Source of the DNA: Inquilinus limosus DSM 16000
Lineage (GTDB): Bacteria; Pseudomonadota; Alphaproteobacteria; DSM-16000; Inquilinaceae
Reading direction: 5' to 3'
Assembly: GCF_000423185.1 (NCBI RefSeq)
Contig: NZ_AUHM01000001.1
Coordinates: 1-64,000 of the forward strand
DNA: 64,000 nt
Part shown: piece after piece, positions 18,367 through 26,522 of the stretch
How the letters are laid out: every line of letters starts with the position of its first letter
How positions within the stretch are numbered: the first letter of the stretch is position 1
Translations under genes and position numbers: made by a program
The notes under the pieces: generated by a model
What the model was told of the DNA's origin: nothing
What the model saw: only the letters and a program-made list of their open reading frames with translations
Database searches by the model: none

Positions 18367-18941
18367 TTCGGTCCCAACGCCCCCTTCAGCGCCTTCAGCG
18401 CGCGATGCATCGCGACCTTCAGTGCCGGCACCGACGCGCCGCTGGCGGCCGATGCCTCCTTCAGCGACATGTCCTTCAGCTTCAGCAGCTCCACCGCCCG
18501 GCGTTGGCCCGGCGGCAGCTCCGCGATCGCGCGCCGCAGCGCGATCGAATCGGCCTCCATCCCCGTCTCATTCGTTTCGGGGGCGGCAAAGGTTTCCGTG
18601 AACGGGTCGATCGCGGTCTCGCGGCCGGTGGTGCGGATCTGGATGCGCACCCGGTCGACGATCCGCCGCCGGGCGATCGCCACCAGCCAGGGCTGGAACG
18701 GCCGCGCCGGATCATAGGTCTGGCGGATGCTGTGCAGGGTCAGCAGCACGTCCTGCACCGCGTCCTCGGCATCGGCCGGACGGTGCAGGGAGCGGCGGGC
18801 CAGCGCCCTGAGATAGGGGGTGATCTCGGTCAGCAGCCGGTGATAGGCGGCCCGGTCGCCCGCCTGGGCCGCGACCATCAGCGCCGACCAGCCGGCATCG
18901 GGCGCCACGCCGGACGGGCCGTGCTCGTCGGGCGGGCTCAT
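18363..18941 (-). CDS. ECF RNA polymerase sigma factor, SigF type
   Basis: An ECF sigma of 192 residues. Region 2 contains Y-L-R-A-L-A-R-R-S and D-A-E-D-A-V-Q-D-V-L-L-T-L-H, followed by the F-Q-P-W-L-V-A-I-A-R-R-R-I-V-D stretch. Region 4 contains L-P-P-G-Q-R-R-A-V-E-L and a S-L-K-E-A-S-A-A-S-G-A-S helix-turn-helix. Pairing with a DUF1109 protein defines the SigF/NrsF type. The start is the ATG of MSPPDEHG; an ATG 20 codons upstream is possible and neither has a strong ribosome site. Confidence 0.92.
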   Translation of the reverse strand: MSPPDEHGPSGVAPDAGWSALMVAAQAGDRAAYHRLLTEITPYLRALARRSLHRPADAEDAVQDVLLTLHSIRQTYDPARPFQPWLVAIARRRIVDRVRIQIRTTGRETAIDPFTETFAAPETNETGMEADSIALRRAIAELPPGQRRAVELLKLKDMSLKEASAASGASVPALKVAMHRALKALKGALGPK

Positions 18942-19047
18942 GGCGGCAATGGGCGGTGCGGTCCGGACATCGGCGCCGAGACTAGCCGGCATTTCCCGCA
19001 CTGCCTATGGCCTGCGTCGCCTTGTTCCTGCCGAGCTGCGCGCCGCG

Positions 19048-20001
19048 CTAGCGGCTGCAGGAGGCGGCCAGGGCGTCGAGGCGATCCCGAAGCTCCGGCG
19101 CCGCGTCCGGCCGCAGCGCCGGCCACAGATCGCGCGCCTGGATTTCGTCGACCATGCAGCCGCAGTAGGCATGGCACGATTCGGGACCGCGGCCCCGCCG
19201 CTCGCACTGCACCTGGCAGTCGATCAGGAGCGGCGCCGGATCCGGCGGCGGCGACAGCATCGCCTGCGGGTCGCGGCCGAGCGCGATGCCGACCAGCAGC
19301 AGGAAGCCGATCAGCATCGGCTGATGGACCAGATAGACGGCCAGGCTGTGCCGCCCGGCCCAGCGCAGCGGCCGGCCGGCCACGCCGCCGTCGACGGTGC
19401 CGGCGGGGGCGCCGGCGTGCAGCCACCACCGGGCCAGGGCGATGCCGAGCAGCACCGGCCCGAACCAGGGGAACAGCGGCTCGTAGTCGTTGCTGCGCGG
19501 CGGCTCGGTTCCGAGCCCGGTCCACAGCAGCACGGGGTGGCCGAACAGGGGCGAGCGCCAGAGGATCGGCAGCGCGATCACTGCGAGGCCGAGGGCGAGG
19601 CTCGCGGCCGGCGGCAGCCGCAGGAACGGCAGGCCGAGGATGCTGGCGACGGCGATGCAGTGCAGGATGCCGAAGAAGATGAACTGGTCGGGAATGACGA
19701 CCCAGGTCACCGCTGTGACCGCGGCGGCGCCGGCCACCACCTTGCCCAGCCGGATCGCCCAGCGCCGCCAGTCGCGGCCCTGCACGTCCCACAGCACCAA
19801 GCCGGCGCCGACCAGGGCCAGGAAGCTGCCGGCGATCAGGTAGCGCGCGGCGATCCAGCCGGGTCCGCCCTGCAGGTCCCAGTCGACGAAGCGGAAGAAT
19901 CTCAGGTCCCACGACAGGTGGTAGAGGCCCATCGTCAGCAGCGCCAGGCCGCGGAGCAGGTCGATGACCGGCAGACGGCCGGAACGCGATGGAGCCAGCA
20001 T
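19048..20001 (-). CDS. DUF1624 membrane protein (heparan-alpha-glucosaminide acetyltransferase-like) with Cys-rich tail
   Basis: A polytopic inner-membrane protein of 317 residues. It opens R-L-P-V-I-D-L-L-R-G-L-A-L-L-T-M, the signature of the DUF1624/HGSNAT-like acyltransferase family. The W-A-G-R-H-S-L-A-V-Y-L-V-H-Q-P segment near the last helix is also typical. About 85 residues follow, carrying a cysteine pattern (C-x3-C-x8-C-x3-C-x-C, plus a Cys near the end) not usual in the family, probably a small disulphide or metal-bound domain. The acyl acceptor is unknown. Confidence 0.85.
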   Translation of the reverse strand: MLAPSRSGRLPVIDLLRGLALLTMGLYHLSWDLRFFRFVDWDLQGGPGWIAARYLIAGSFLALVGAGLVLWDVQGRDWRRWAIRLGKVVAGAAAVTAVTWVVIPDQFIFFGILHCIAVASILGLPFLRLPPAASLALGLAVIALPILWRSPLFGHPVLLWTGLGTEPPRSNDYEPLFPWFGPVLLGIALARWWLHAGAPAGTVDGGVAGRPLRWAGRHSLAVYLVHQPMLIGFLLLVGIALGRDPQAMLSPPPDPAPLLIDCQVQCERRGRGPESCHAYCGCMVDEIQARDLWPALRPDAAPELRDRLDALAASCSR

Positions 20002-20010
20002 GCCGTTCCG

Positions 20011-20688
20011 CTAGCCCGGCCGCACGAACACCCCGTCCATCCCGATCAGCCGGGCGGTGCGGCGGTTGAAGTAGCCGGGGATGAACAGCGCCGGGACGAA
20101 GCCCAGCTCGGCCATGTGCCGGATGCTGTCGAGATAGGACGGCTCGCCGTCATAGACCGGCACGACCGCGAGCTCCATCTGCACCGCGGCGATGCGCGGC
20201 AGCACGGCGCGCGCCCCGTCCAGCACCCGGCGCTCGGTGCCCTGGGTGTCGATCTTCAGCAGCACACGGTCGTCCGGCCGCGCATGGCGGGGGAAGATCC
20301 GCTCCAGCCGAGCCTGCGACGCCACCTCGGTGCCGACATAGGCCGAGCCGTCGAGCAGCTCCGCCATCTCGGCGGTGAAGTCGAGCACCGAGCTCATGTC
20401 GCTCTCGCCCGAGACCTGCAGGGTCACCGGCGCGTCGCTGTCGCCCAGCGCCATGCGCGACTCGACCACCCAGTCTGGATCGCCCGCGGCCGCCGCGGTC
20501 AGCGCCGCATGGGCGGCGGACAGCGGCTCGACCGAGACGATCCGCCCGGCATAGCCGCCGCGCCGCAGCCGCTGCGCGTATTGGCCGACATTGGCGCCGA
20601 CGTCGAACACCAGGGTGATGCCCTGGTGCTCGAGCACCCGGATCAGGTTGCGCGTGTCCTTGGAGACGGGCTCGGGCGACGGGGCCAT
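20011..20688 (-). CDS. FkbM family methyltransferase
   Basis: A 225-residue SAM-dependent methyltransferase. The SAM loop is L-V-F-D-V-G-A-N-V-G-Q-Y-A with I-V-S-V-E-P as strand 2, and the FkbM signature L-L-K-I-D-T-Q-G-T-E follows at about 140-150. These enzymes usually methylate hydroxyls of sugars, polyketides or capsule residues. The start is the ATG of MAPSPEP, which begins inside the gap to the upstream aminotransferase gene; longer starts would overlap it. Confidence 0.88.
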   Translation of the reverse strand: MAPSPEPVSKDTRNLIRVLEHQGITLVFDVGANVGQYAQRLRRGGYAGRIVSVEPLSAAHAALTAAAAGDPDWVVESRMALGDSDAPVTLQVSGESDMSSVLDFTAEMAELLDGSAYVGTEVASQARLERIFPRHARPDDRVLLKIDTQGTERRVLDGARAVLPRIAAVQMELAVVPVYDGEPSYLDSIRHMAELGFVPALFIPGYFNRRTARLIGMDGVFVRPG

Positions 20689-20704
20689 CGGCGCTCGCTC
20701 CGGA

Positions 20705-21547
20705 TCAAGAATGGGCCCAGTCCCAGTATAGCTTCCGCGCCTTGGTGTAGAACGGCCCGGGCTGGAGGTGCCGGTCCTCGAGCCGGGTGCAGGGCAGCAC
20801 CTTGGCAAAGTTGCCGGTCTGGAAGATCTCGTCGGCCTCCGCCAGCTCCTCCGGCCGGATCGCGCGTTCGATCACCTCGACCCCGTCGTGGCGCAGCAGC
20901 TCGATCACCCGGCGGCGGGTGATGCCGGCGAGGAAGGTGCCGTTCGCCGCCGGGGTGTGCACCGCGCCGTCCTTGGCCATGAAGATGTTGGCGGTGGCGA
21001 ATTCGGCGACGTTGCCGATCGGGTCCAGCATCACCGCGTTGGTGAAGCCGCGCTGCTTGGCCTGGCGCATGGCGAAGCCGGACTGGGGGTACAGGCAGGC
21101 GGCCTTGGCCCGGGTCGGCGCCATCTCCGGCGACGGCCGGCGCAGCCCCTGGGCGAAGCAGGCGCTGTCGTCGCCCGGCTGCGGCAGCGGCGAATCGTAG
21201 ATCGACAGGCAGAAGCGGGTCGCCGCCGGGTCGGGCTCGATCCAGCCGTCCTCGGCCCAGAACATCGGCCGGATGTAGACCGCGGCGTCGGCCGGGAAGC
21301 GGCGCAGCCCCTCGCGGGCCAGCGCCTCGATCTCCTCGGCCGCCAGCGTCGGCTCCATCCCCATGGCGCGGGCCGAGGCGACGGCGCGGGCGCAGTGGCG
21401 ATCGAGATCCGGCGCCACGCCCTCGAAGCCGCGGGCGCCATCGAAGATGATCGAGGACATCCAGGCGGCGTGCGTCAGCGGCCCCATGATCGGCGGGTTG
21501 CCTTCCCGCCAGGAGCCGTCGAGGAAGGTCAGCGCATATCTCGCCAT
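20705..21547 (-). CDS. class IV aminotransferase, branched-chain type
   Basis: A 280-residue fold-type IV pyridoxal-phosphate enzyme similar to IlvE. The N-terminal segment F-L-D-G-S-W-R-E-G-N, the R-P-M-F-W strand, the pyridoxal lysine in R-Q-A-K-Q-R-G-F-T-N-A-V and the E-F-A-T-A-N-I-F loop are present. The last third holds a G-I-T-R-R-R-V-I-E-L-L segment. D-alanine or 4-amino-4-deoxychorismate specificity cannot be excluded. The FkbM gene follows 17 bases downstream on the same strand. Confidence 0.88.
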   Translation of the reverse strand: MARYALTFLDGSWREGNPPIMGPLTHAAWMSSIIFDGARGFEGVAPDLDRHCARAVASARAMGMEPTLAAEEIEALAREGLRRFPADAAVYIRPMFWAEDGWIEPDPAATRFCLSIYDSPLPQPGDDSACFAQGLRRPSPEMAPTRAKAACLYPQSGFAMRQAKQRGFTNAVMLDPIGNVAEFATANIFMAKDGAVHTPAANGTFLAGITRRRVIELLRHDGVEVIERAIRPEELAEADEIFQTGNFAKVLPCTRLEDRHLQPGPFYTKARKLYWDWAHS

Positions 21548-21675
21548 GTCGTCCGTCCGATCCCGCAATGCGTGCCGGCGGAGCATAGGCGAGCGGCCGG
21601 GCCCGCGCCAACATCGGGCGCGGGCAACCGTGAGCAGCCCTGCGTCGGACGCAAGCCTGGCCGACCGTCTGGCCG

Positions 21676-22305
21676 CTACTGGCTGGCCCAGACGATCCGG
21701 GCCTTCCAGGCCACGTCCGACAGCTTCAGCGACTGCGGCGCCGCGTCGCCCACCAGCGGCTTCAGATCGATCCGGTTGGCGCTGATGCGCACCAGCTCGC
21801 CGATCAGGAGCTCGCCGCCGACCGTCTTCGCCACCACCCTGTCGCCACGCCGCAGCCCGGCCGCCGGCGAAACGACGACGACGTCGCCGTCCCGGTAGAT
21901 CGGCGCCAGGTCATTGCCGGCGATCTCCAGCGCATAGGCGTTGGGATCGGAGAGGTTGGGAAAGTCGACCTCGTCCCAGCCCTTGCCGGTCGGGTGACCG
22001 GCATTGTCGAACAGGCCCTCGGCCGTGGCCTGGGCGCGGCCGATGACGGGGATGCGGCGGGCCGGCAGGCCCGACCCGTCGTCGATCAGGCGCACGAAGG
22101 CGGCCATCGAGCTGCCGGTCGCATCCAGGATCTTCGAGATGCTTTCCGTCGACGGCCAGCGCAGCTTGCCGTCGCTCGACTGGCGCTTGCTGGGGTTGAA
22201 GGTCGTCGGGTCGAGCCCGGCGCGGCGCGCAAGGCCCGAGGGCGACAATCCGTTGAGCCTGGCGAGACGATCGATCGCCGCCCAGATGTCGGCGTGCTTC
22301 AGCAT
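21676..22305 (-). CDS. HTH/S24-like phage-type repressor lacking the catalytic serine
   Basis: A 209-residue LexA/CI-like protein. An N-terminal helix-turn-helix of about 70 residues contains L-S-P-S-G-L-A-R-R-A-G-L-D-P-T-T-F. A C-terminal S24-like domain follows from about 105. In self-cleaving members the sequence is G-D-S-M-x-P-x-x-x-D-G-D; here it is A-G-N-D-L-A-P-I-Y-R-D-G-D, without the serine. A candidate general-base lysine is kept in R-V-V-A-K-T. It is probably a non-cleavable regulator that dimerises through this domain. It is not surrounded by phage genes, and repeated operator-like sites lie just upstream. Confidence 0.85.
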   Translation of the reverse strand: MLKHADIWAAIDRLARLNGLSPSGLARRAGLDPTTFNPSKRQSSDGKLRWPSTESISKILDATGSSMAAFVRLIDDGSGLPARRIPVIGRAQATAEGLFDNAGHPTGKGWDEVDFPNLSDPNAYALEIAGNDLAPIYRDGDVVVVSPAAGLRRGDRVVAKTVGGELLIGELVRISANRIDLKPLVGDAAPQSLKLSDVAWKARIVWASQ

Positions 22306-22344
22306 GGGAATCGTGACTCCCGGGGGCGCGACATCGCGATTAGG

Positions 22345-22376
22345 AACTTACTCATTTATAAAACTTACCTAAAAAT
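22345..22376 (-). promoter_or_regulatory. AT-rich promoter/operator with AACTTAC repeats
   Basis: AACTTAC occurs at 22345-22351 and again at 22362-22368, 17 bases apart, inside an AT-rich block that stands out in this GC-rich region. It is 40-70 bases upstream of the S24-like repressor start and is a likely autoregulatory site. Confidence 0.5.
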
Positions 22377-22667
22377 AGATACGATTGTCTTCCCAAAACC
22401 TTCTTCTGCCCCATATCGCGTTCCGCCTTTTTGACAGACGTGGCCCCCACCACAGCGCACAGTCTACAATTCGCGCGACCTTTCCGCTATGACCCGAAAG
22501 GGATAGGAATCGAGTAAGGGATTAGGTTCAGGTCTCCCGATCCGCGTCCGGCGCAGCAGGATGTTCCTGTCATGCCGCCCTGCGCGCTTCGCCGCGGGCT
22601 GGTTGCGACAGGCTTGGGTTGGCAGCGGCGTCAGTTGACGCTATCCCTGCGGTCGATGCTCCGTCCC
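22377..22667 (+). other. non-coding gap before the carboxypeptidase
   Basis: No gene is visible. The first part is AT-rich promoter-like sequence shared with the divergent repressor. The following part has no motif I could identify. Longer in-frame extensions of the carboxypeptidase reach into it but lack a signal-peptide-like start. Confidence 0.4.
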
Positions 22668-23810
22668 ATGACCAAGATCGCGATGCCGGCCCCCCTCTTC
22701 CGCGCCATCCTCCTCCTCGCCAGCCTCGCCGCCCTGCCCGCCGGCGCGGCCACCGTCGACACCATCGCCAGGCAGGCGATCCTGATCGACACCACCACCG
22801 ACACGGTGCTGATGGAGAAGGCGGCGGACGAGCGCATGCCGACATCGTCGATGAGCAAGATGATGACGGCCTATCTGGTCTATGACGCGCTGGCCGAGGG
22901 GCGGATCACGCTCGACACCAAGTTCCCGGTCAGCAAGAAGGCCTGGCAGATGGGCGGGTCGAAGATGTTCGTCCAGGTCGGGGACAGCATCCGGGTCGAG
23001 GATCTGCTGCGCGGCCTGCTGATCCAGTCCGGCAACGACGCCGCCGTCGTGCTGGCCGAAGGGCTGGCCGGGTCGGAATCGGCCTTTGCCGACCGCATGA
23101 ACGAAATGGCGAAGACGCTGGGCATGAACAACAGCCACTTCGTCACCGCCAGCGGCTGGCCCGATCCCGAGCACTACTCGACCGCGCGCGACCTCGCGAT
23201 CCTGGCCGAGCGCATGATCAAGGACTTCCCGCAATACTACCGCTACGACAGCGAACGGGAGTTCACCTGGAACAAGATCAAGCAGGGCAACCGCAACCCG
23301 CTGCTGTACCGCGACATGGGCGTGGACGGGATCAAGACCGGCCACACCGAGGCCGGGGGATACGGCCTGACCGCCTCGGGCGTCCGCGACAACCGCCGGC
23401 TGGTCCTGGTGGTCAACGGGCTGCCGAGCATGCAGTCCCGCGCCGACGAGGGCGCCCGCCTGCTGGAATGGGGCTGGAACCAGTTCCGCCTGTACCCGCT
23501 GTTCAAGGCCGGCGCCACGGTCGACGAGGCGACGGTCTGGCTTGGCGCCCAGGACAAGGTGCCGGTCACGGTGGCCGCGGATCTGGCCATGACCATGCAG
23601 CCCGCCGATTTCGACAAGATGACGGTGACCGCCCGGTTCCAGGAGCCGATCGAGGCGCCGGTCACGAAGGGCCAGGTGGTGGGCGAGCTTCAGGTCGCCC
23701 CGCCGGACGGGCCGGTGCGCAAGGTGCCGCTGATCGCCGCCCAGGACGTGCCAGAGGCCTCGATCTTCGCGGCGCTCGGCATGAAGCTCGGCCTGCTGCT
23801 GGGGCTCTGA
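22668..23810 (+). CDS. D-alanyl-D-alanine carboxypeptidase (PBP5/6 type)
   Basis: A periplasmic penicillin-binding protein that trims the terminal D-Ala of peptidoglycan stems. A Sec signal ends near residue 28 (PAGAA). Active-site motifs: S-M-S-K at 61-64, S-G-N at 121-123 and K-T-G at 223-225. A PBP5-type C-terminal beta domain follows from about 285. The last residues (GMKLGLLLGL) are amphipathic or hydrophobic, as in the membrane anchor of DacA/DacC. The ATG of MTKIAMPAP is chosen as giving the best signal peptide; the ribosome site is weak, and 22656 or 22683 are alternatives. Confidence 0.93.
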   Translation: MTKIAMPAPLFRAILLLASLAALPAGAATVDTIARQAILIDTTTDTVLMEKAADERMPTSSMSKMMTAYLVYDALAEGRITLDTKFPVSKKAWQMGGSKMFVQVGDSIRVEDLLRGLLIQSGNDAAVVLAEGLAGSESAFADRMNEMAKTLGMNNSHFVTASGWPDPEHYSTARDLAILAERMIKDFPQYYRYDSEREFTWNKIKQGNRNPLLYRDMGVDGIKTGHTEAGGYGLTASGVRDNRRLVLVVNGLPSMQSRADEGARLLEWGWNQFRLYPLFKAGATVDEATVWLGAQDKVPVTVAADLAMTMQPADFDKMTVTARFQEPIEAPVTKGQVVGELQVAPPDGPVRKVPLIAAQDVPEASIFAALGMKLGLLLGL

Positions 23811-23970
23811 GCCGCCCATTCCGCACGGCCCGGGACGCCGCCCCGGCCGGCGGCGCTTTCGATCAGGCCGGCGACGCCTTCGGTCAAGAAGGCTTGCCGC
23901 CGCCGCGTAGCATCGCCTGCATCCGAGCCCGTCCCTGAGAGACGGGCCGAAGGCGAGGACGAACCGGCGG

Positions 23971-24462
23971 ATGCCAGCGACCGCGGCCAACCCGACATCC
24001 CCGCCCGACCGGACGATCGCGGCGCCGCTGAGGCTGCACCGCGAGGCGGTGCGGGCGGAGTGGACCGACTACAACGGCCATCTGAACGACGGCTACTACG
24101 CCGTCATCTTCAGCCACGCCACCGACGCCTTCCTGGACTTCGCCGGCATCGACGCCGCCTACCGGGCGCGCAGCCGGCGCACGGTCTTCACCGGCGAGAT
24201 GACGATCCGCTACCGGCGCGAGGCGCATGCCGGCGACGAGGTGGCGGTCGAGACCCGGCTGACCGCGCTGGACGCCAAGCGCTTCACCCTGCGCCACGTC
24301 ATGCGCCACGCCGCGGCCGGGACGGTGCTGGCCGAATGCGAGGTGCTGAACCTGTCGATCGACGCGACCGGGCCGAAGGTCGCGCCGTTCGAGGCCGCGA
24401 TCCACGGCCGCCTGAACGCGATCAGCGCCGCCCACGAGGCCGCAGAGGACGAGAAGGGCTGA
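23971..24462 (+). CDS. 4HBT-type thioesterase, betainyl-CoA thioesterase-like
   Basis: A 163-residue hot-dog-fold thioesterase. The family segment V-R-A-E-W-T-D-Y-N-G-H-L-N-D-G-Y-Y holds the catalytic Asp. It is the type that hydrolyses betainyl-CoA during carnitine degradation (CdhB) in pseudomonads. The next gene, 39 bases on, is a choline/carnitine-type binding protein, which agrees with that role. The other carnitine genes (cdhA, cdhC) are not in the window, so the assignment is inferred from context. Confidence 0.78.
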   Translation: MPATAANPTSPPDRTIAAPLRLHREAVRAEWTDYNGHLNDGYYAVIFSHATDAFLDFAGIDAAYRARSRRTVFTGEMTIRYRREAHAGDEVAVETRLTALDAKRFTLRHVMRHAAAGTVLAECEVLNLSIDATGPKVAPFEAAIHGRLNAISAAHEAAEDEKG

Positions 24463-24501
24463 CCACGGCCCCGGTTCCCACGAGACAGACAGGAGGCAGA
24501 A

Positions 24502-25446
24502 ATGAACGCGAGACGTTTCCTTTTGGCCGCGGTGGCGGCTGCGGCGCTGGCCCCGGCCGGCACGGCCCTGGCCGACGACGCGGCCTGCAAGACGGTGGTG
24601 ATGTCCGATCCCGGCTGGACCGACATCACCTCGACCACGGCGCTGGCCGGCACGGTGCTGACCGGCCTGGGCTACGAGCCCAGGGTCGATATGCTGTCGG
24701 TCGCGGTTACCTTCGAGGCGCTCAAGAACAACCAGGTGAACCTGTTCCTCGGCAACTGGATGCCGTCGCAGACGGAGATGGTCGAGCCCTATCTGAAGCA
24801 GGGAGTCGAGCTGGTCGGCACCAACCTGGCCGACGCCAAGGTGACGCTGGCGGTGAACCGCGAGGCCTATGAGGCCGGGGTCAGGGACTTCGCCGACCTG
24901 CAGAAATTCGCCGACAAGTTCGGCAAGTCGATCTATTCGATCGAGCCCGGCTCGTCCGCCAACAAGAACCTGTCGGCCATCATCGAGAAGAACGAGTTCG
25001 GCCTGGGTGACTGGAAGCTGGTCGAGGCCAGCGAGCAGGCGATGCTGGCCCAGGTCGACCGGGCCATCCGCCGCGGCGAATGGGTGGTGTTCCTGGGCTG
25101 GGCGCCGCATCCGATGAACGTCAAGTACAAGATTGACTATCTGAGCGGCGGCGACGCCTATTTCGGCCCGAACTACGGCGGCGCCACGGTGCGCACCCTG
25201 GCCAACCAGAAGTTCCTGTCCGCCTGCCCGAACCTGCAGCGCCTGGCCAGGCAGCTGGTGTTCGACCTGAACACCGAGAACCAGATGATGCTGATGATCC
25301 TGGACGGCGGCCTGGACCAGAACGCCGCCGCCCGGAAATGGCTGAGCGAGAACCCCGAGCTGCTGACCAAATGGCTCGACGGCGTCACCACCATCGACGG
25401 CAAGCCGGGGCTGGAGGCGGTGAAGGCGTCGCTGAAGAGCAGCTAG
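24502..25446 (+). CDS. ABC transporter binding protein for choline/carnitine/betaine (ChoX/CaiX-like)
   Basis: A 314-residue periplasmic receptor of the OpuAC/ProX-like family. A Sec signal ends at A-L-A just before D25. The mature protein starts D-A-A-C-K-T-V-V-M-S-D-P-G-W-T-D-I, and G-N-W-M-P, F-L-G-W-A-P-H-P-M-N and G-A-T-V-R-T hold the aromatic and polar residues that cage quaternary amines in ChoX. AGGAGG precedes the ATG. Only the binding protein is here; permease and ATPase must be elsewhere, as with CaiX/CbcX in pseudomonads. The stop overlaps the convergent nitronate monooxygenase by 4 nt. Confidence 0.87.
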   Translation: MNARRFLLAAVAAAALAPAGTALADDAACKTVVMSDPGWTDITSTTALAGTVLTGLGYEPRVDMLSVAVTFEALKNNQVNLFLGNWMPSQTEMVEPYLKQGVELVGTNLADAKVTLAVNREAYEAGVRDFADLQKFADKFGKSIYSIEPGSSANKNLSAIIEKNEFGLGDWKLVEASEQAMLAQVDRAIRRGEWVVFLGWAPHPMNVKYKIDYLSGGDAYFGPNYGGATVRTLANQKFLSACPNLQRLARQLVFDLNTENQMMLMILDGGLDQNAAARKWLSENPELLTKWLDGVTTIDGKPGLEAVKASLKSS

Positions 25447-26522
25447 ACCTTCAGCCGCGCGATCGCCGCCTCGGTCTCCGCCGCCAGCCGCGCGACCAGC
25501 CCGGCCGCCGGCTGGCGCCGGGCCAGACGCAGCCCCTGCCCGGCCCAGAGCGACAGGAATTCCGCCCGCCCGGCCTTGCCGGCGGCGCCGCGCAAAGGCC
25601 GGGTCAGGGCGTTCTGCAGCGGGAAGGGCAGCGCCGACGAGGGCTCGCCCGGCGGCTCGACCGCGGTCATGACGCGGTTGACGATGCCGCGGGCCGGCCG
25701 GCCGCTGAAGGCCCGGGTCAGTCGCGTCTCGTGCTCGCGCGCCGCCAGGATCGCCGCCTTGTAGGCGTCGGACACGCCGGCCTCGTCGCAGGTCAGGAAG
25801 GCGGTGCCCATCTGCACCGCCTGGGCGCCGAGCGCCAGGGCCGCGGCGACGCCGCGCCCGTCCATGATGCCGCCGGAGGCGACCACCGGCAGGGCCACGG
25901 CATCGGCGATCTGCGGCACCAGCGCCATGGTGCCGATCATCGCGTCCGGGACATCGACCGCGAAGCTGCCGCGGTGGCCGCCGGCCTCGCTGCCCTGAGC
26001 CACGACGGCGTCGGCGCCCGCCCGGGCCCAGGCGACCGCCTCCTCGACCGTGGTCGCGGTGCCGAACAGCGCCAAGCCGCGCGCCTTGATCGCATCCAGC
26101 GCCGCCGCCGGCGGCAGGCCAAAGGTGAAGCTGATCACCGCGGCGCCGCTGTCGAGCGCGGCCGCGAGCTGGCCGTCGAAATCGGGGCCCTGCGGCAGCG
26201 GAAAGGACGGCACGGGCAGGCCGAGCTCGGCATAGAAGGGCGCCACCCGCGCCACCGCCCGGTCGGCGTCGGCCGGCAGATCGGGCACCGGGGTCGGGCT
26301 GAACAGGTTGATGCCGAACGGCTGCGACGTCCGTTCCCGCACCGCCCGCGCCGTCTCCAGGATCTGCTCCGGGGTCAGGTAGGCGGCGCCGATCGAGCCC
26401 AGGCCGCCGGATTCGGACACGGCGGCGACCAGAGCCGGCGTGTCGCCGCCGCCGGCCATCGGCGCCTGCAGGATCGGGTGGCGGAGGCCGAAACGCTGCA
26501 TCAGCGGGGTGACGACGGGCAT
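25443..26522 (-). CDS. nitronate monooxygenase (2-nitropropane dioxygenase family)
   Basis: A 359-residue FMN-binding TIM-barrel enzyme. It starts R-F-G-L-R-H-P-I-L-Q-A-P-M-A-G-G and carries A-Q-G-S-E-A-G-G-H-R-G-S (catalytic-His region), V-V-A-S-G-G-I-M-D-G-R-G and G-A-Q-A-V-Q-M-G-T-A-F phosphate-binding segments. Family members oxidise nitronates such as propionate 3-nitronate. Its start overlaps the end of the MFS gene by 22 nt, so it is the last gene of that unit. Confidence 0.9.
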   Translation of the reverse strand: MPVVTPLMQRFGLRHPILQAPMAGGGDTPALVAAVSESGGLGSIGAAYLTPEQILETARAVRERTSQPFGINLFSPTPVPDLPADADRAVARVAPFYAELGLPVPSFPLPQGPDFDGQLAAALDSGAAVISFTFGLPPAAALDAIKARGLALFGTATTVEEAVAWARAGADAVVAQGSEAGGHRGSFAVDVPDAMIGTMALVPQIADAVALPVVASGGIMDGRGVAAALALGAQAVQMGTAFLTCDEAGVSDAYKAAILAAREHETRLTRAFSGRPARGIVNRVMTAVEPPGEPSSALPFPLQNALTRPLRGAAGKAGRAEFLSLWAGQGLRLARRQPAAGLVARLAAETEAAIARLKV

